Program-made: the position numbers and the translations under genes | From: Shewanella atlantica | GTDB lineage: Bacteria; Pseudomonadota; Gammaproteobacteria; Enterobacterales; Shewanellaceae | Direction of reading: 5' to 3' | Assembly (NCBI RefSeq): GCF_003966265.1 | Contig: NZ_RXNV01000010.1 | Span: forward strand, 62,001 to 126,000 | Length of the DNA: 64,000 nt | The notes under the pieces: generated by a model | Told to the model about the DNA's origin: nothing | The model's input: the letters and a program-made list of their open reading frames with translations, nothing else | The model's database searches: none | Shown: positions 8,298 through 16,163 of the stretch, in pieces | Position numbering within the stretch: the stretch's first letter is position 1 | Layout: each line of letters opens with the position of its first letter

Positions 8298-10385
8298 ATG
8301 AATACTAAACTTTCTCTTGTCGCTATCCTGCTTGCAGGTGCTATGGTTACCGGCTGTTCTGATGACGACTCAGATACGATATATGTCTGCGAAAACGGCT
8401 CAGAGGTATCAAACCCTGATGAATGCCCAGTAACAGAGCCGGGCGATCCGACAGATCCAACCGACCCAGCTGATCCACCAGCAGTAAATGGCCCATTTGT
8501 ACATGCAGGCCGCACTATTGTAGACGGTGCATTCTACAGCGCCACCAGCCCGAATAACGAGTACGACCCTCTGCGTGACTGGGAAAATACTATGCCTGCG
8601 GGATACAAAGAGATGCGTAACGCTTCTTACCCATGGGGCACGACTGTCTATGACAGCGCTGAAAATGGTGAAGAGTTATGGATGGGCACCATCTCTAACG
8701 GTTGGTGTGTCTGGCCATACCAAAATATCGGCATGCCAATTGAGCTGACCACTTTTGAGAGTGAGACTACTGGTTGCTCGGTACCGGGTACGACTGGCAC
8801 ACCATCACAGATCTTCATCTACAACTTCCGCACTGGCGAAAAAGAGGTGATTAATGAGAGCATGCTGACATCTGGCGGCCCTCAGTTCACCGAAGCATTC
8901 AAGCCAATCAACAATACCTATGGTTTCCGCGCCGCGGGTACCGTTGGCGACCTAGTGTTTGTTGCCGGACACTGGAAGACGACTAGCGATCAGGGGCGTC
9001 TACGTCTATTCGTATTCAATGCTAAGGAGCGCTCATTCATCGGCTACCGTGATATTGTCGGTGACACGACTCGTCGCTTCCGCACCTTAGAGCACCCAGA
9101 CGGCACGACTGGTTTCTACACTCTTGTTGGTGCTGAGACGGGGATGACCCAAGCGGGTGACGGTCCAACTCAACTACTTCGCTGGGTAGGTACACAAGAT
9201 GATCCGTTTGCCGGTGGTAATATCGAAGGTACAGACCCACTAACCAGCACTGGTTGGAGCAAGGTATCGACTCAACTTGATAACGAAGAAACTGCCAATG
9301 GCGTCCAATACGGTATGGTTGGTGACTGGCGTCAATTCACCCACAGCGATGGTACTGAGCGTCTGATCATGTCAGCTTCTGCGCATCCTTTTGTCTACAA
9401 AGAAGGTGTACGTAACGATAAGTACAAAGAGTCTGTCATTCTGATCTCAGATCCTATCCCTACTGCAGGTTACACGGTAGAGAACCAATTAACATTCCGC
9501 GAAGTCTTCGGTATGGATCAATACGACCCAGATACTAAAGGTCGCTGGGGTGCCAAATGGGGAACCAGTGCGATAAACGATGGCTACATGTACTTCGGTA
9601 CTTACCATCAAGGCACTGATGCGGCTTATAAGCATTTTGCTAAGGCAGATCCTGAGCTATTTACCGAGTTAACAGGTCTTGACCCACACGATTACTCTGT
9701 CATTGATGCGAATAAAGAGATCAATCACAAAGAGTTTATGATCAACGAATGGCGCGCGACTTCTATCTTCCGTATTGATCTTAACAATATCGATGAGGTA
9801 AGCGAAGGAGACACCTCTAAGGTAGAGCTATTATACGGCTACGAGACCATGCAGGTTAACGATGGTAATGGCTGGAAAGCGACACCAAACTTACTAGGCA
9901 AGAAGCCTACCCATGGCGAAGCCGGCATGGGCAACCCGGGTAACGTTTACTCTTGGACCTCGATTGCCAAAGACGGCAAGTTATTCTGGGGCTTCTTCGA
10001 TGCATTCTCTGGTCTTCATGACTTACTGTTCAATGCCTATGCTGGTGAGTACATGTTATTCGACGGTATCGTATTCCAGAACCGTGAGTGGAAGAACCAA
10101 ATGGCTAACAACCCAGCTATGTGGATGTACGATTACACAAAAAATGAGATGGAAGCGAACGGTCTAGCCGATGAGTTTATTCCAGGTGGCGATCTACTGA
10201 TGATCGAAGCCGATGGCAAGGCACGTAAGCTAACCACTAACGGTTTCGGTAACCAGTGTTCTAACGGTGTCCGTAACGTCGTCGATATCGACGATAAGCT
10301 GTATTTTGGTACATCGACTTGGTGTAACGTTGGCCCAACTTCTGGTCTTGAGTTCTACCAGTACGAGCCTAGCTTAGATAAGTAG
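8298..10385 (+). CDS. Large lipoprotein of unknown function, unique to operon 1
   Basis: I do not recognise a family. The 695-residue protein has a lipoprotein signal peptide (lipobox VTGC, Cys20), then an acidic stretch and a Pro-Thr-Asp linker (TDPTDPTDPAD near residue 50) that looks like a flexible stalk. The body is rich in Gly, Trp and aromatic residues with recurring short loops such as DGYMYFGTYH, DGKLFWGFFD and DDKLYFGTSTW, which may be blades of a beta-propeller-like fold. No CXXCH motif is present, so it does not bind heme c. It starts 1 bp after the ferredoxin gene and ends just before a terminator, so it is co-transcribed with the reductase. It may be a surface subunit that shapes substrate access. 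The second operon has no counterpart. Confidence 0.75.
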   Translation: MNTKLSLVAILLAGAMVTGCSDDDSDTIYVCENGSEVSNPDECPVTEPGDPTDPTDPADPPAVNGPFVHAGRTIVDGAFYSATSPNNEYDPLRDWENTMPAGYKEMRNASYPWGTTVYDSAENGEELWMGTISNGWCVWPYQNIGMPIELTTFESETTGCSVPGTTGTPSQIFIYNFRTGEKEVINESMLTSGGPQFTEAFKPINNTYGFRAAGTVGDLVFVAGHWKTTSDQGRLRLFVFNAKERSFIGYRDIVGDTTRRFRTLEHPDGTTGFYTLVGAETGMTQAGDGPTQLLRWVGTQDDPFAGGNIEGTDPLTSTGWSKVSTQLDNEETANGVQYGMVGDWRQFTHSDGTERLIMSASAHPFVYKEGVRNDKYKESVILISDPIPTAGYTVENQLTFREVFGMDQYDPDTKGRWGAKWGTSAINDGYMYFGTYHQGTDAAYKHFAKADPELFTELTGLDPHDYSVIDANKEINHKEFMINEWRATSIFRIDLNNIDEVSEGDTSKVELLYGYETMQVNDGNGWKATPNLLGKKPTHGEAGMGNPGNVYSWTSIAKDGKLFWGFFDAFSGLHDLLFNAYAGEYMLFDGIVFQNREWKNQMANNPAMWMYDYTKNEMEANGLADEFIPGGDLLMIEADGKARKLTTNGFGNQCSNGVRNVVDIDDKLYFGTSTWCNVGPTSGLEFYQYEPSLDK

Positions 10386-10396
10386 ACATCTCTTCA

Positions 10397-10421
10397 AGGC
10401 GGCTACTTGGCCGCCTTTTTT
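10397..10421 (+). terminator. Terminator between reductase and chaperone genes (operon 1)
   Basis: The 7-bp stem AGGCGGC/GCCGCCT with a 6-nt loop is followed by five T. It lies between the lipoprotein and chaperone genes, so it should lower rather than abolish chaperone expression. Confidence 0.8.
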
Positions 10422-10433
10422 ACCGGAGTAAAT

Positions 10434-11054
10434 ATGAATAACGCATTAGCAGAAATAACCCCTATCTTAGCGGCCAATATGTATCATGATCCTAGTGATA
10501 AGATGCTGGAGATGTATCAAGAATATGACTTCAACCAGTGCTATCCATTACTGACTGAAAGTAAAACCCGTAGCGAAGGTGTTGCCCTTATTAGCAACTA
10601 CATGAAGCAATACAGTTGTGAGCAGCTACCTGAACTACGACTCGATTTTAATCAGCTGTTTATCGGTCCTGGTAAGATGAAAGTCCCATTATGGGGCTCA
10701 TACTACCTTAGTGAAGATAACCTGTTGTGTGGGCCAAGTACTCAGAAACTTCAAGCTCGCATCGATGCTCTAGGTATAGCGATCAATACCATTGATGGTG
10801 ATAACCAGCCTATCGATCACTTATCACTGGTTCTACAACTAGTGGAATATACCATTAAACAAAACAAGACTTTTGAGTTGCAAGCCGTCGTTGCTGAGCA
10901 CTTAGCACCATGGGCATATCGAGTGGCAGAGCTAACGATTGAGCACGCTAAAACTAACTTCTACTTAGGGTGGGGATTATTACTTAAAGATTATCTAGAT
11001 GTGTTAGTTGAGGCTAATGGGATCATAGTGAAAGAGCATACCCTATGGGGGTAG
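10434..11054 (+). CDS. TorD/DmsD-family molybdoenzyme chaperone (operon 1)
   Basis: This 206-residue all-helical cytoplasmic protein resembles TorD-family chaperones that hold the molybdoenzyme and proofread its TAT signal until the cofactor is inserted. Family features are the LRLDFNQLFIGPG stretch, the PIDHLSLVLQL segment and the C-terminal EHAKTNFYLGWGLLLKDYL. I start it at ATG 10434 with GGAG upstream; an in-frame ATG at 10407 lies inside the terminator hairpin. The paralogue in operon 2 is at 21398 (LDYAQLFYGPG, PVDHIGLFFAV). Confidence 0.85.
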   Translation: MNNALAEITPILAANMYHDPSDKMLEMYQEYDFNQCYPLLTESKTRSEGVALISNYMKQYSCEQLPELRLDFNQLFIGPGKMKVPLWGSYYLSEDNLLCGPSTQKLQARIDALGIAINTIDGDNQPIDHLSLVLQLVEYTIKQNKTFELQAVVAEHLAPWAYRVAELTIEHAKTNFYLGWGLLLKDYLDVLVEANGIIVKEHTLWG

Positions 11055-11410
11055 TAGGCTCAATTAAGCTCCAATATAAGATCGGTAGAGTAGCGGAATG
11101 GATAGAGGATTACATCAGCAGATCACTTGATATAAATCCAAGAGTCTTCGGGCAAGTCACTATCGGGACTGCCAGTAACTATATATCCTCTTCGGCTCGA
11201 GTGTACATCGAAGAGGCTTACAGTGCTGATGTAGATATTGAACCTTTCATACATGTCTGCATGTGCAGTGCGGTGTGCACGATGGGGAGTAAGAGGAATG
11301 ACGTACAGAATATAGTGGTTTATGTCGTTAAGAAGGCCGCAATAAAGTGCCCATTACTTCATTCCCTCATAGAGTCTGTTCCGGAGAGTAAGGTCACTAG
11401 CATGGTATGA
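11045..11410 (+). CDS. DmsH-like accessory protein (operon 1)
   Basis: This 121-residue protein overlaps the chaperone gene by 10 bp. Its first 45 residues align with the protein at 22088 in the same operon position: KIGRVAEWIEDYI against NKGKLAQQLEQAL, then VGxxT and TASNYI against TVSNLI. I therefore take both as DmsH-like proteins, the last gene of dmsEFABGH in Shewanella. The biochemical role of DmsH is unknown to me. The C-terminal half here is diverged and shorter than the 152-residue paralogue. Confidence 0.6.
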   Translation: MGVVGSIKLQYKIGRVAEWIEDYISRSLDINPRVFGQVTIGTASNYISSSARVYIEEAYSADVDIEPFIHVCMCSAVCTMGSKRNDVQNIVVYVVKKAAIKCPLLHSLIESVPESKVTSMV

Positions 11411-11693
11411 CAACATAGAGCTATCTGATACCGACGCAGTGCTTTCCGGTTTATGCAGTTCTAAGTATTGAGCCAGCTTTCTTTTCACTACCCAATGAAT
11501 CTATTCGACAATATTAAGGTACTTAACGGTTAACACCTCTGTCATTGATGACATACTTCCTGATAATCAAAGGCGTAGACTTAGGTAACAGAAGGTTTAA
11601 GATCACTTTTACAAACGGCCACAGACAAAACACACTTAACCTTATTGCCAGTTTAAATCAGCCGAGGTGTGATATTGCAGTTTAGGCATACAA

Positions 11694-12386
11694 CTAATAT
11701 GCAATCATCTCGTTTCTCTTGTGCCTTCCTATACCAATCAAAGTTTTCTCATAATCGACATTAGCATGCGCTTCACACCAATCTAATGCCTCTGTTAATT
11801 TTAATAGGTTTTCGAATACTTTTTTCAGAGGGTAATTGATCTGCTTACCCACAGTCATGACATTTTGAGGGATGGTGACACATCCTCTTTGATAAGGAAA
11901 TGTCGATGCCATAACCTCCTCGAATTGCTCTTGAGTGACTCTCATATGACCTTGTTTAAAAGGTATAACCCAAAACTCTAAAACGATCCCTCTGATCTGA
12001 GCAACTATCTGCTCAAGCTTAGCTTGGTGCGCTTCCCCCGCGAACATAAATATACCGGGATTAGCACTGAGCAATAGCGTACCAGAACGATTCAGCGCCT
12101 CCATTGAGCTCGCAACAGGAGCCAATAAACTGAGTAAAATTTTCTCTCTATCGTTTAAGGTTTTATCGGCCTGAATATCTAGTAACATCTGCAAAGTATT
12201 GCCAGCATCACTGACAAATAAGCTTACTAAAACATCTTCTTTACCAGAAAAATATTTATATAAGGTTGCTCGAGACACCTCCGCACGTTTAGCAATGTCA
12301 GTGAACTTAAACGACATCATTCCATGTTCAAGAATTAGCTCTCTTGCGACCTCTAATAATCGTGACTCTCGTTCTAGTTTACTCAT
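11694..12386 (-). CDS. TetR/AcrR-family transcriptional regulator
   Basis: This 230-residue protein has a TetR-type DNA-binding domain at residues 1-60, with FTDIAKRAEVSRATLYKYFSGKEDVL as the helix-turn-helix. The C-terminal ligand-binding half is not assignable to a ligand. It is transcribed away from the OPT transporter at 12676. A perfect 25-bp palindrome begins 20 bp upstream of its ATG, so autorepression is likely, and the divergent transporter may be controlled too. Confidence 0.85.
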   Translation of the reverse strand: MSKLERESRLLEVARELILEHGMMSFKFTDIAKRAEVSRATLYKYFSGKEDVLVSLFVSDAGNTLQMLLDIQADKTLNDREKILLSLLAPVASSMEALNRSGTLLLSANPGIFMFAGEAHQAKLEQIVAQIRGIVLEFWVIPFKQGHMRVTQEQFEEVMASTFPYQRGCVTIPQNVMTVGKQINYPLKKVFENLLKLTEALDWCEAHANVDYEKTLIGIGRHKRNEMIAY

Positions 12387-12405
12387 TGCTTCATTTAGCC
12401 TTATA

Positions 12406-12430
12406 TTTGATACATTTCTAATGTATCAAA
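12406..12430. promoter_or_regulatory. 25-bp palindromic operator of the TetR regulator
   Basis: TTTGATACATT, three bases (TCT), then AATGTATCAAA form perfect 11-bp arms. The site lies 20 bp upstream of the regulator start codon, a typical position for a TetR autoregulatory operator. Confidence 0.75.
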
Positions 12431-12507
12431 CTACAGATAGTTAACCAGTCAAGATAAGGTAGACTGTGATCTTATGCGCTATTTTTCACACAAGACAACA
12501 ACCATAC

Positions 12508-12528
12508 ACACAAGTGTATAACTTGTGT
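12508..12528. promoter_or_regulatory. Second inverted repeat between TetR gene and transporter
   Basis: ACACAAGT and ACTTGTGT form perfect 8-bp arms around 5 bp. The site is closer to the transporter than the TetR palindrome and differs from it in sequence, so another factor may bind here. Confidence 0.35.
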
Positions 12529-12675
12529 ATAAACATCAACATACTTTCGCCGCCACATCAGTCACAATCCATAAATAAAGCCAAGGTAATGTGAACGCAG
12601 CGGGGTTTTATTCCACTCGAATATGACACGATCCACCATAGTCTATGTTCAACTAACAGAAAAATTTTATTATCA

Positions 12676-14412
12676 GTGACGATGCCAACATCAAATAACA
12701 TTTCACAGCCCCTTTCTATCCGAGCGATCCTTACAGGGATGACACTCGGAAGTCTGCTGGTATTGTGCAACATCTATATGGCCCTTCGCATTGGCTGGTC
12801 AATAAATATGTCTGTTCTGGCCTCCTTGCTTGGTTTTGTTAGCTGGAAAACGGTGGAAACAACCATAGGTTGCAGAGCATGGGACCCAAGAGAGACAAAC
12901 ATTCAGCAAACAGTAGCTTCGGCTGCCGGAGCAACTATATCGGCAGGGCTTGTCGCTCCCATCCCGGCTTACCTCATTCTCACCGATACTCAGTTTGAGT
13001 ATTGGCCCATGGTGATCTGGATGATAGCCATCAGTCTTCTTGGGATCTGCGTCGCTTCAGCCATTCGCCCAGCCATGCTCAATAATGAACGTCTCCGGTT
13101 TCCTGCCGGTATTGCAACGGCCGAGGTGATCACCGATATGTTCAGTAGTGGGCGCATTGCACGTCACCGAATCATTGCTCTGCTATCTGCCATGGCGGTC
13201 ACCATCAGCCATAGAATATTTATTCCTGTAAGCTATAAGATCCCCTTAGGGTTTTCAATTCCTGGTCAAAATGTCATGGCTGGTACTAGCATAAGTGCTA
13301 AAAATCTGGGATTTATTATCGACCCCTCCTACATGCTACTGGCCTTCGGAGCCATCATAGGTACAAGGGCGGCTATCAGTCTCTCTATTGGCTGCTTAAT
13401 TGCTTGGCTTGGGCTAGGCCCCTATATTCTTGGCCAAGGCTGGGAACAGGCGGGCCCAATCGATGAAAACTGGTTCAGTTACATCATAGATTGGTTAGTC
13501 TGGCCCGGCGTCGCCATGATGCTGGCTTCTGCTTTAACGACAACGGCGATAACCCTATTTAAATCGGATAGAAAAAAACGTCTATCACTTATGTGGGGCT
13601 TACCCGAGTTTCTGCTTTTAGGCACCGTCACCCCGGTCATTGTCTTTCTCCAGATATGGCTATTTGATATCAGTTGGTTCGCCGCAATTTTAGCTGTCCC
13701 ACTCGCCTTCCTGTTTGCCATCGTTGCCGCACAAGTAGTCGGCGAGACGGGTATTCCACCAGTCGGCGCGCTAGGAAAACTCTCTCAACTTTCTTTCTCG
13801 ATAATTAGCCCTGGCAGTGTTACGACCAACTTGATGACAGCCAATGTAGCTGGCGGCGCCGCGGGACAGGCAACGGACCTGCTCAATGATTTTAAAGCCG
13901 GACATATACTGGGAACCAAGCCAAGACATCAGGTTATCGCACAGACTATGGGGATCTTGGTAGGCTGTCTCACCAGCGCCGGGATCTTCATGTTGCTAAT
14001 TCCCAATCCAGCCGAGCAACTGATGACCGAGCAGTGGCCTGCACCAGGCGTCGCGACCTGGAAGGTCATTGCTATCGCCCTGACCGATGGATTAGAGGCG
14101 ATACCACAATCTGCAAGGTATGCCATGTTTGTCGGGATTGTAGCAGCCACCATTAATGAACTCCTTCTGCTTATCGTGAAGGAGAAGTGGCACAGGTGCC
14201 TTCCGAGTATGTCGGCAATGGGCCTGGCATTTGTATTGCCGGCTCAAGTCTGCATGATGCTATTTATCGGCGCAGTATTAGCTTGGGGCTCGAGACGGTT
14301 AGCACCGCGCTGGTCTCAACGATTCCTGCTGGCCATCGCGGCAGGTTGTATTGCAGGAGAGAGCCTTGCTGGAGTGTTAGGCTCTTTATGGCAGCTATTA
14401 CTATCTAAGTAA
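12676..14412 (+). CDS. OPT-family oligopeptide/metal-chelate transporter
   Basis: This 578-residue inner-membrane protein has many hydrophobic segments and the layout of the oligopeptide transporter (OPT/YSL) family, including the N-terminal ILTGMTLGSLLVLCNIYMAL helix, ETGIPPVGALGKLSQLSF, and VAGGAAGQATDLLNDFKAGH. Bacterial members take up peptides or metal chelates using the proton gradient. The substrate cannot be read from sequence. The frame opens at GTG 12676, and ATG 12682 two codons later is equally possible. It lies divergent from the TetR gene. Confidence 0.85.
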   Translation: MTMPTSNNISQPLSIRAILTGMTLGSLLVLCNIYMALRIGWSINMSVLASLLGFVSWKTVETTIGCRAWDPRETNIQQTVASAAGATISAGLVAPIPAYLILTDTQFEYWPMVIWMIAISLLGICVASAIRPAMLNNERLRFPAGIATAEVITDMFSSGRIARHRIIALLSAMAVTISHRIFIPVSYKIPLGFSIPGQNVMAGTSISAKNLGFIIDPSYMLLAFGAIIGTRAAISLSIGCLIAWLGLGPYILGQGWEQAGPIDENWFSYIIDWLVWPGVAMMLASALTTTAITLFKSDRKKRLSLMWGLPEFLLLGTVTPVIVFLQIWLFDISWFAAILAVPLAFLFAIVAAQVVGETGIPPVGALGKLSQLSFSIISPGSVTTNLMTANVAGGAAGQATDLLNDFKAGHILGTKPRHQVIAQTMGILVGCLTSAGIFMLLIPNPAEQLMTEQWPAPGVATWKVIAIALTDGLEAIPQSARYAMFVGIVAATINELLLLIVKEKWHRCLPSMSAMGLAFVLPAQVCMMLFIGAVLAWGSRRLAPRWSQRFLLAIAAGCIAGESLAGVLGSLWQLLLSK

Positions 14413-14734
14413 TATCAGTAAAAATAAGCTTCTTTAAAACGGAGCCTACAAGCTATAGCTAACTCAAGAAACCTGAATAAGCAGACTTACCCCCTGTAAG
14501 GTGAATGCCGATGACTCCTTATACGACCACTCATTAAGAGTAATGCTAGCCATCTCATCTCCCCACACGCCCTCTCGCCGAGCAGTTTGCGGCAACGCAG
14601 AAATCTACTTCATGTCACCACAAAAATTAGAGCCTTCTAATAAAGCTCAAAGAAAACAACAGATAAAAACTCAAACCAGTAAGTAAAATGAAAGCTGTCA
14701 AATGCTAATAACAATATGTCACTACGAGCCTCAA

Positions 14735-14753
14735 TCAATAATGATTATCAATT
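14735..14753. promoter_or_regulatory. Fur-box-like sequence
   Basis: The minus strand of 14738-14750 reads TGATAATCATTAT, an exact 13-bp match to the core of the 19-bp Fur consensus GATAATGATAATCATTATC. It lies about 440 bp before the decaheme gene, which is far for direct repression. Confidence 0.35.
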
Positions 14754-15029
14754 GAGTTATGAATAAATATGAAAACATAATTAAAGTTATTAACGGAGTT
14801 GTGAATAATCATTAATAGGCATTGATTTAATAATAATATATATGAATAATAATTCTAAGTATTCATAAAAGAAATTATATTGAAAATATTCTCATTTATA
14901 AAGCAAACAGATCAAACATATTAAACAAAGACACCAGCCAAACAAAAAACACAAGCAAAACCAACAAGTTAAAGCGCCACCGATAGCTATAAAAATATCA
15001 AACCAAACATATAAAAGGCAAGCCTAAAT

Positions 15030-15045
15030 AAAGATCTCGATCACG
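15030..15045 (+). promoter_or_regulatory. CRP-like site upstream of operon 2
   Basis: AAAGATCTCGATCACG matches the ideal CRP site at 11 of 16 positions and shares AGATCTyGATCACrC with the better site at 2503-2518 in front of operon 1. The matching -10 is less clear than in operon 1. Confidence 0.4.
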
Positions 15046-15194
15046 CATAAATTATTTTTAAATTAAAAATCACACATTTCGTAATACCCCTTAAGTAATA
15101 GCTTCGCATTTTTAAAATTTCAAACTACAATTTAAATGCAAAACAATTAACACAAACATTACCAAACTATAAAATAATTAACCGTAAGGCCAAG

Positions 15195-16148
15195 ATGATG
15201 AACAAATGTATTATCACTAAGTTACTTTGTGGGATATTCGCTTTCGCGTGCTTATCCCTCTCAGTTCAGGCGGCCCCCTGGAACCAACTCACTGGTGAAC
15301 AACTGGAACAGCAACTGGCGGAGAAATTTGCTCAGGGTAAATATTCTAAGAAAGGTGCCGATTCCTGCCTGATGTGTCATAAGAAAAATGACAAGGTCAT
15401 GGCGATATTCGGTGGCGTACACGGGAACACGAGCCAACCGAACTCCCCCATGGCGGGTCTGCAATGCGAAGCCTGTCATGGCCCGCTAGGTAAACACAAT
15501 AAAGGCGGCAAGGAACCTATGATCGCCTTCGGTAAAGAGAGCAAGCTGCCAGCTCAGAGTCAGAATAGTGTTTGTCTGGGATGCCATAACGATCCTAAGC
15601 AGATGGCATGGCATAGCAGCAGCCATAATTTAGACGAGGTGGCCTGTAGCGATTGTCACAATATCCACACCGACAAAGATCCGGTAATGGACCAACTCAC
15701 GGTCAATGACACCTGTACCTCTTGTCATACTCAGCAAAAATCAGACATGAATAAGCGCTCATCCCATCCGATGAAATGGGATCAAATGACCTGTATCGAT
15801 TGCCATAACCCACATGGTTCGATGAGTGAAAGTGCACTTAACCACACCACAGTCAATGACACCTGCTATAGCTGTCATGGCGAGAAACGTGGCCCAGTTT
15901 TATGGGAGCATGCGCCGGTTACTGAAAATTGTGCCAACTGTCATAACCCCCATGGCAGCGTGAATGAAGCCATGCTTACTCACAGAGCGCCGCAGCTGTG
16001 TCAGCAATGCCATATGGATGATGGCCATGCAAGTCGTGTCGTACAGCAAGGTGGAAGTGACGCCTTTGGCGGCGGTAAGAGCTGTCTCAACTGCCATAGC
16101 CAGATCCATGGCTCCAACCACCCAGCCGGCAGCAAGCTGCAGCGCTAA
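15195..16148 (+). CDS. DmsE/MtrA-type periplasmic decaheme cytochrome c (operon 2)
   Basis: This 317-residue protein has a Sec signal peptide (cleavage after VQAA or SVQA) and ten CXXCH motifs (CLMCH, CEACH, CLGCH, CSDCH, CTSCH, CIDCH, CYSCH, CANCH, CQQCH, CLNCH). Most spacings match the operon 1 cytochrome, and blocks such as KYSKKGADSCLMCHKK and AGLQCEACHGP are nearly identical, so the two are paralogues. It should carry electrons across the periplasm to the barrel encoded next. AAGG lies shortly before the tandem ATGs. Confidence 0.92.
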   Translation: MMNKCIITKLLCGIFAFACLSLSVQAAPWNQLTGEQLEQQLAEKFAQGKYSKKGADSCLMCHKKNDKVMAIFGGVHGNTSQPNSPMAGLQCEACHGPLGKHNKGGKEPMIAFGKESKLPAQSQNSVCLGCHNDPKQMAWHSSSHNLDEVACSDCHNIHTDKDPVMDQLTVNDTCTSCHTQQKSDMNKRSSHPMKWDQMTCIDCHNPHGSMSESALNHTTVNDTCYSCHGEKRGPVLWEHAPVTENCANCHNPHGSVNEAMLTHRAPQLCQQCHMDDGHASRVVQQGGSDAFGGGKSCLNCHSQIHGSNHPAGSKLQR

Positions 16149-16163
16149 TCAGGAGTAATTCAA

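Larger units (their letters stand above)
14413..15194 (+). promoter_or_regulatory. 782-bp AT-rich region upstream of the second DMS-type operon
   Basis: From about 14690 the sequence becomes very AT-rich. I support no gene in it. A 61-codon frame from 14501 has no recognisable product, although an AAGGTGA ribosome-binding-like sequence sits before ATG 14505 (a 10-codon frame). Two candidate regulator sites are listed separately (Fur-like 14735-14753, CRP-like 15030-15045). The length and base composition suggest a multi-input promoter region. Confidence 0.5.

Noticed and set aside
2058..10408. Shared 13-mer AAGGCGGCTACTT at 2058 and 10396
   Set aside because: The second copy is half of a terminator stem and the first has no matching arm; two short matches are not enough to claim a repeat family.
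14501..14686. 61-codon frame after the transporter
   Set aside because: It has no recognisable product and drifts into AT-rich noncoding sequence; only the ribosome-binding-like sequence is of note.
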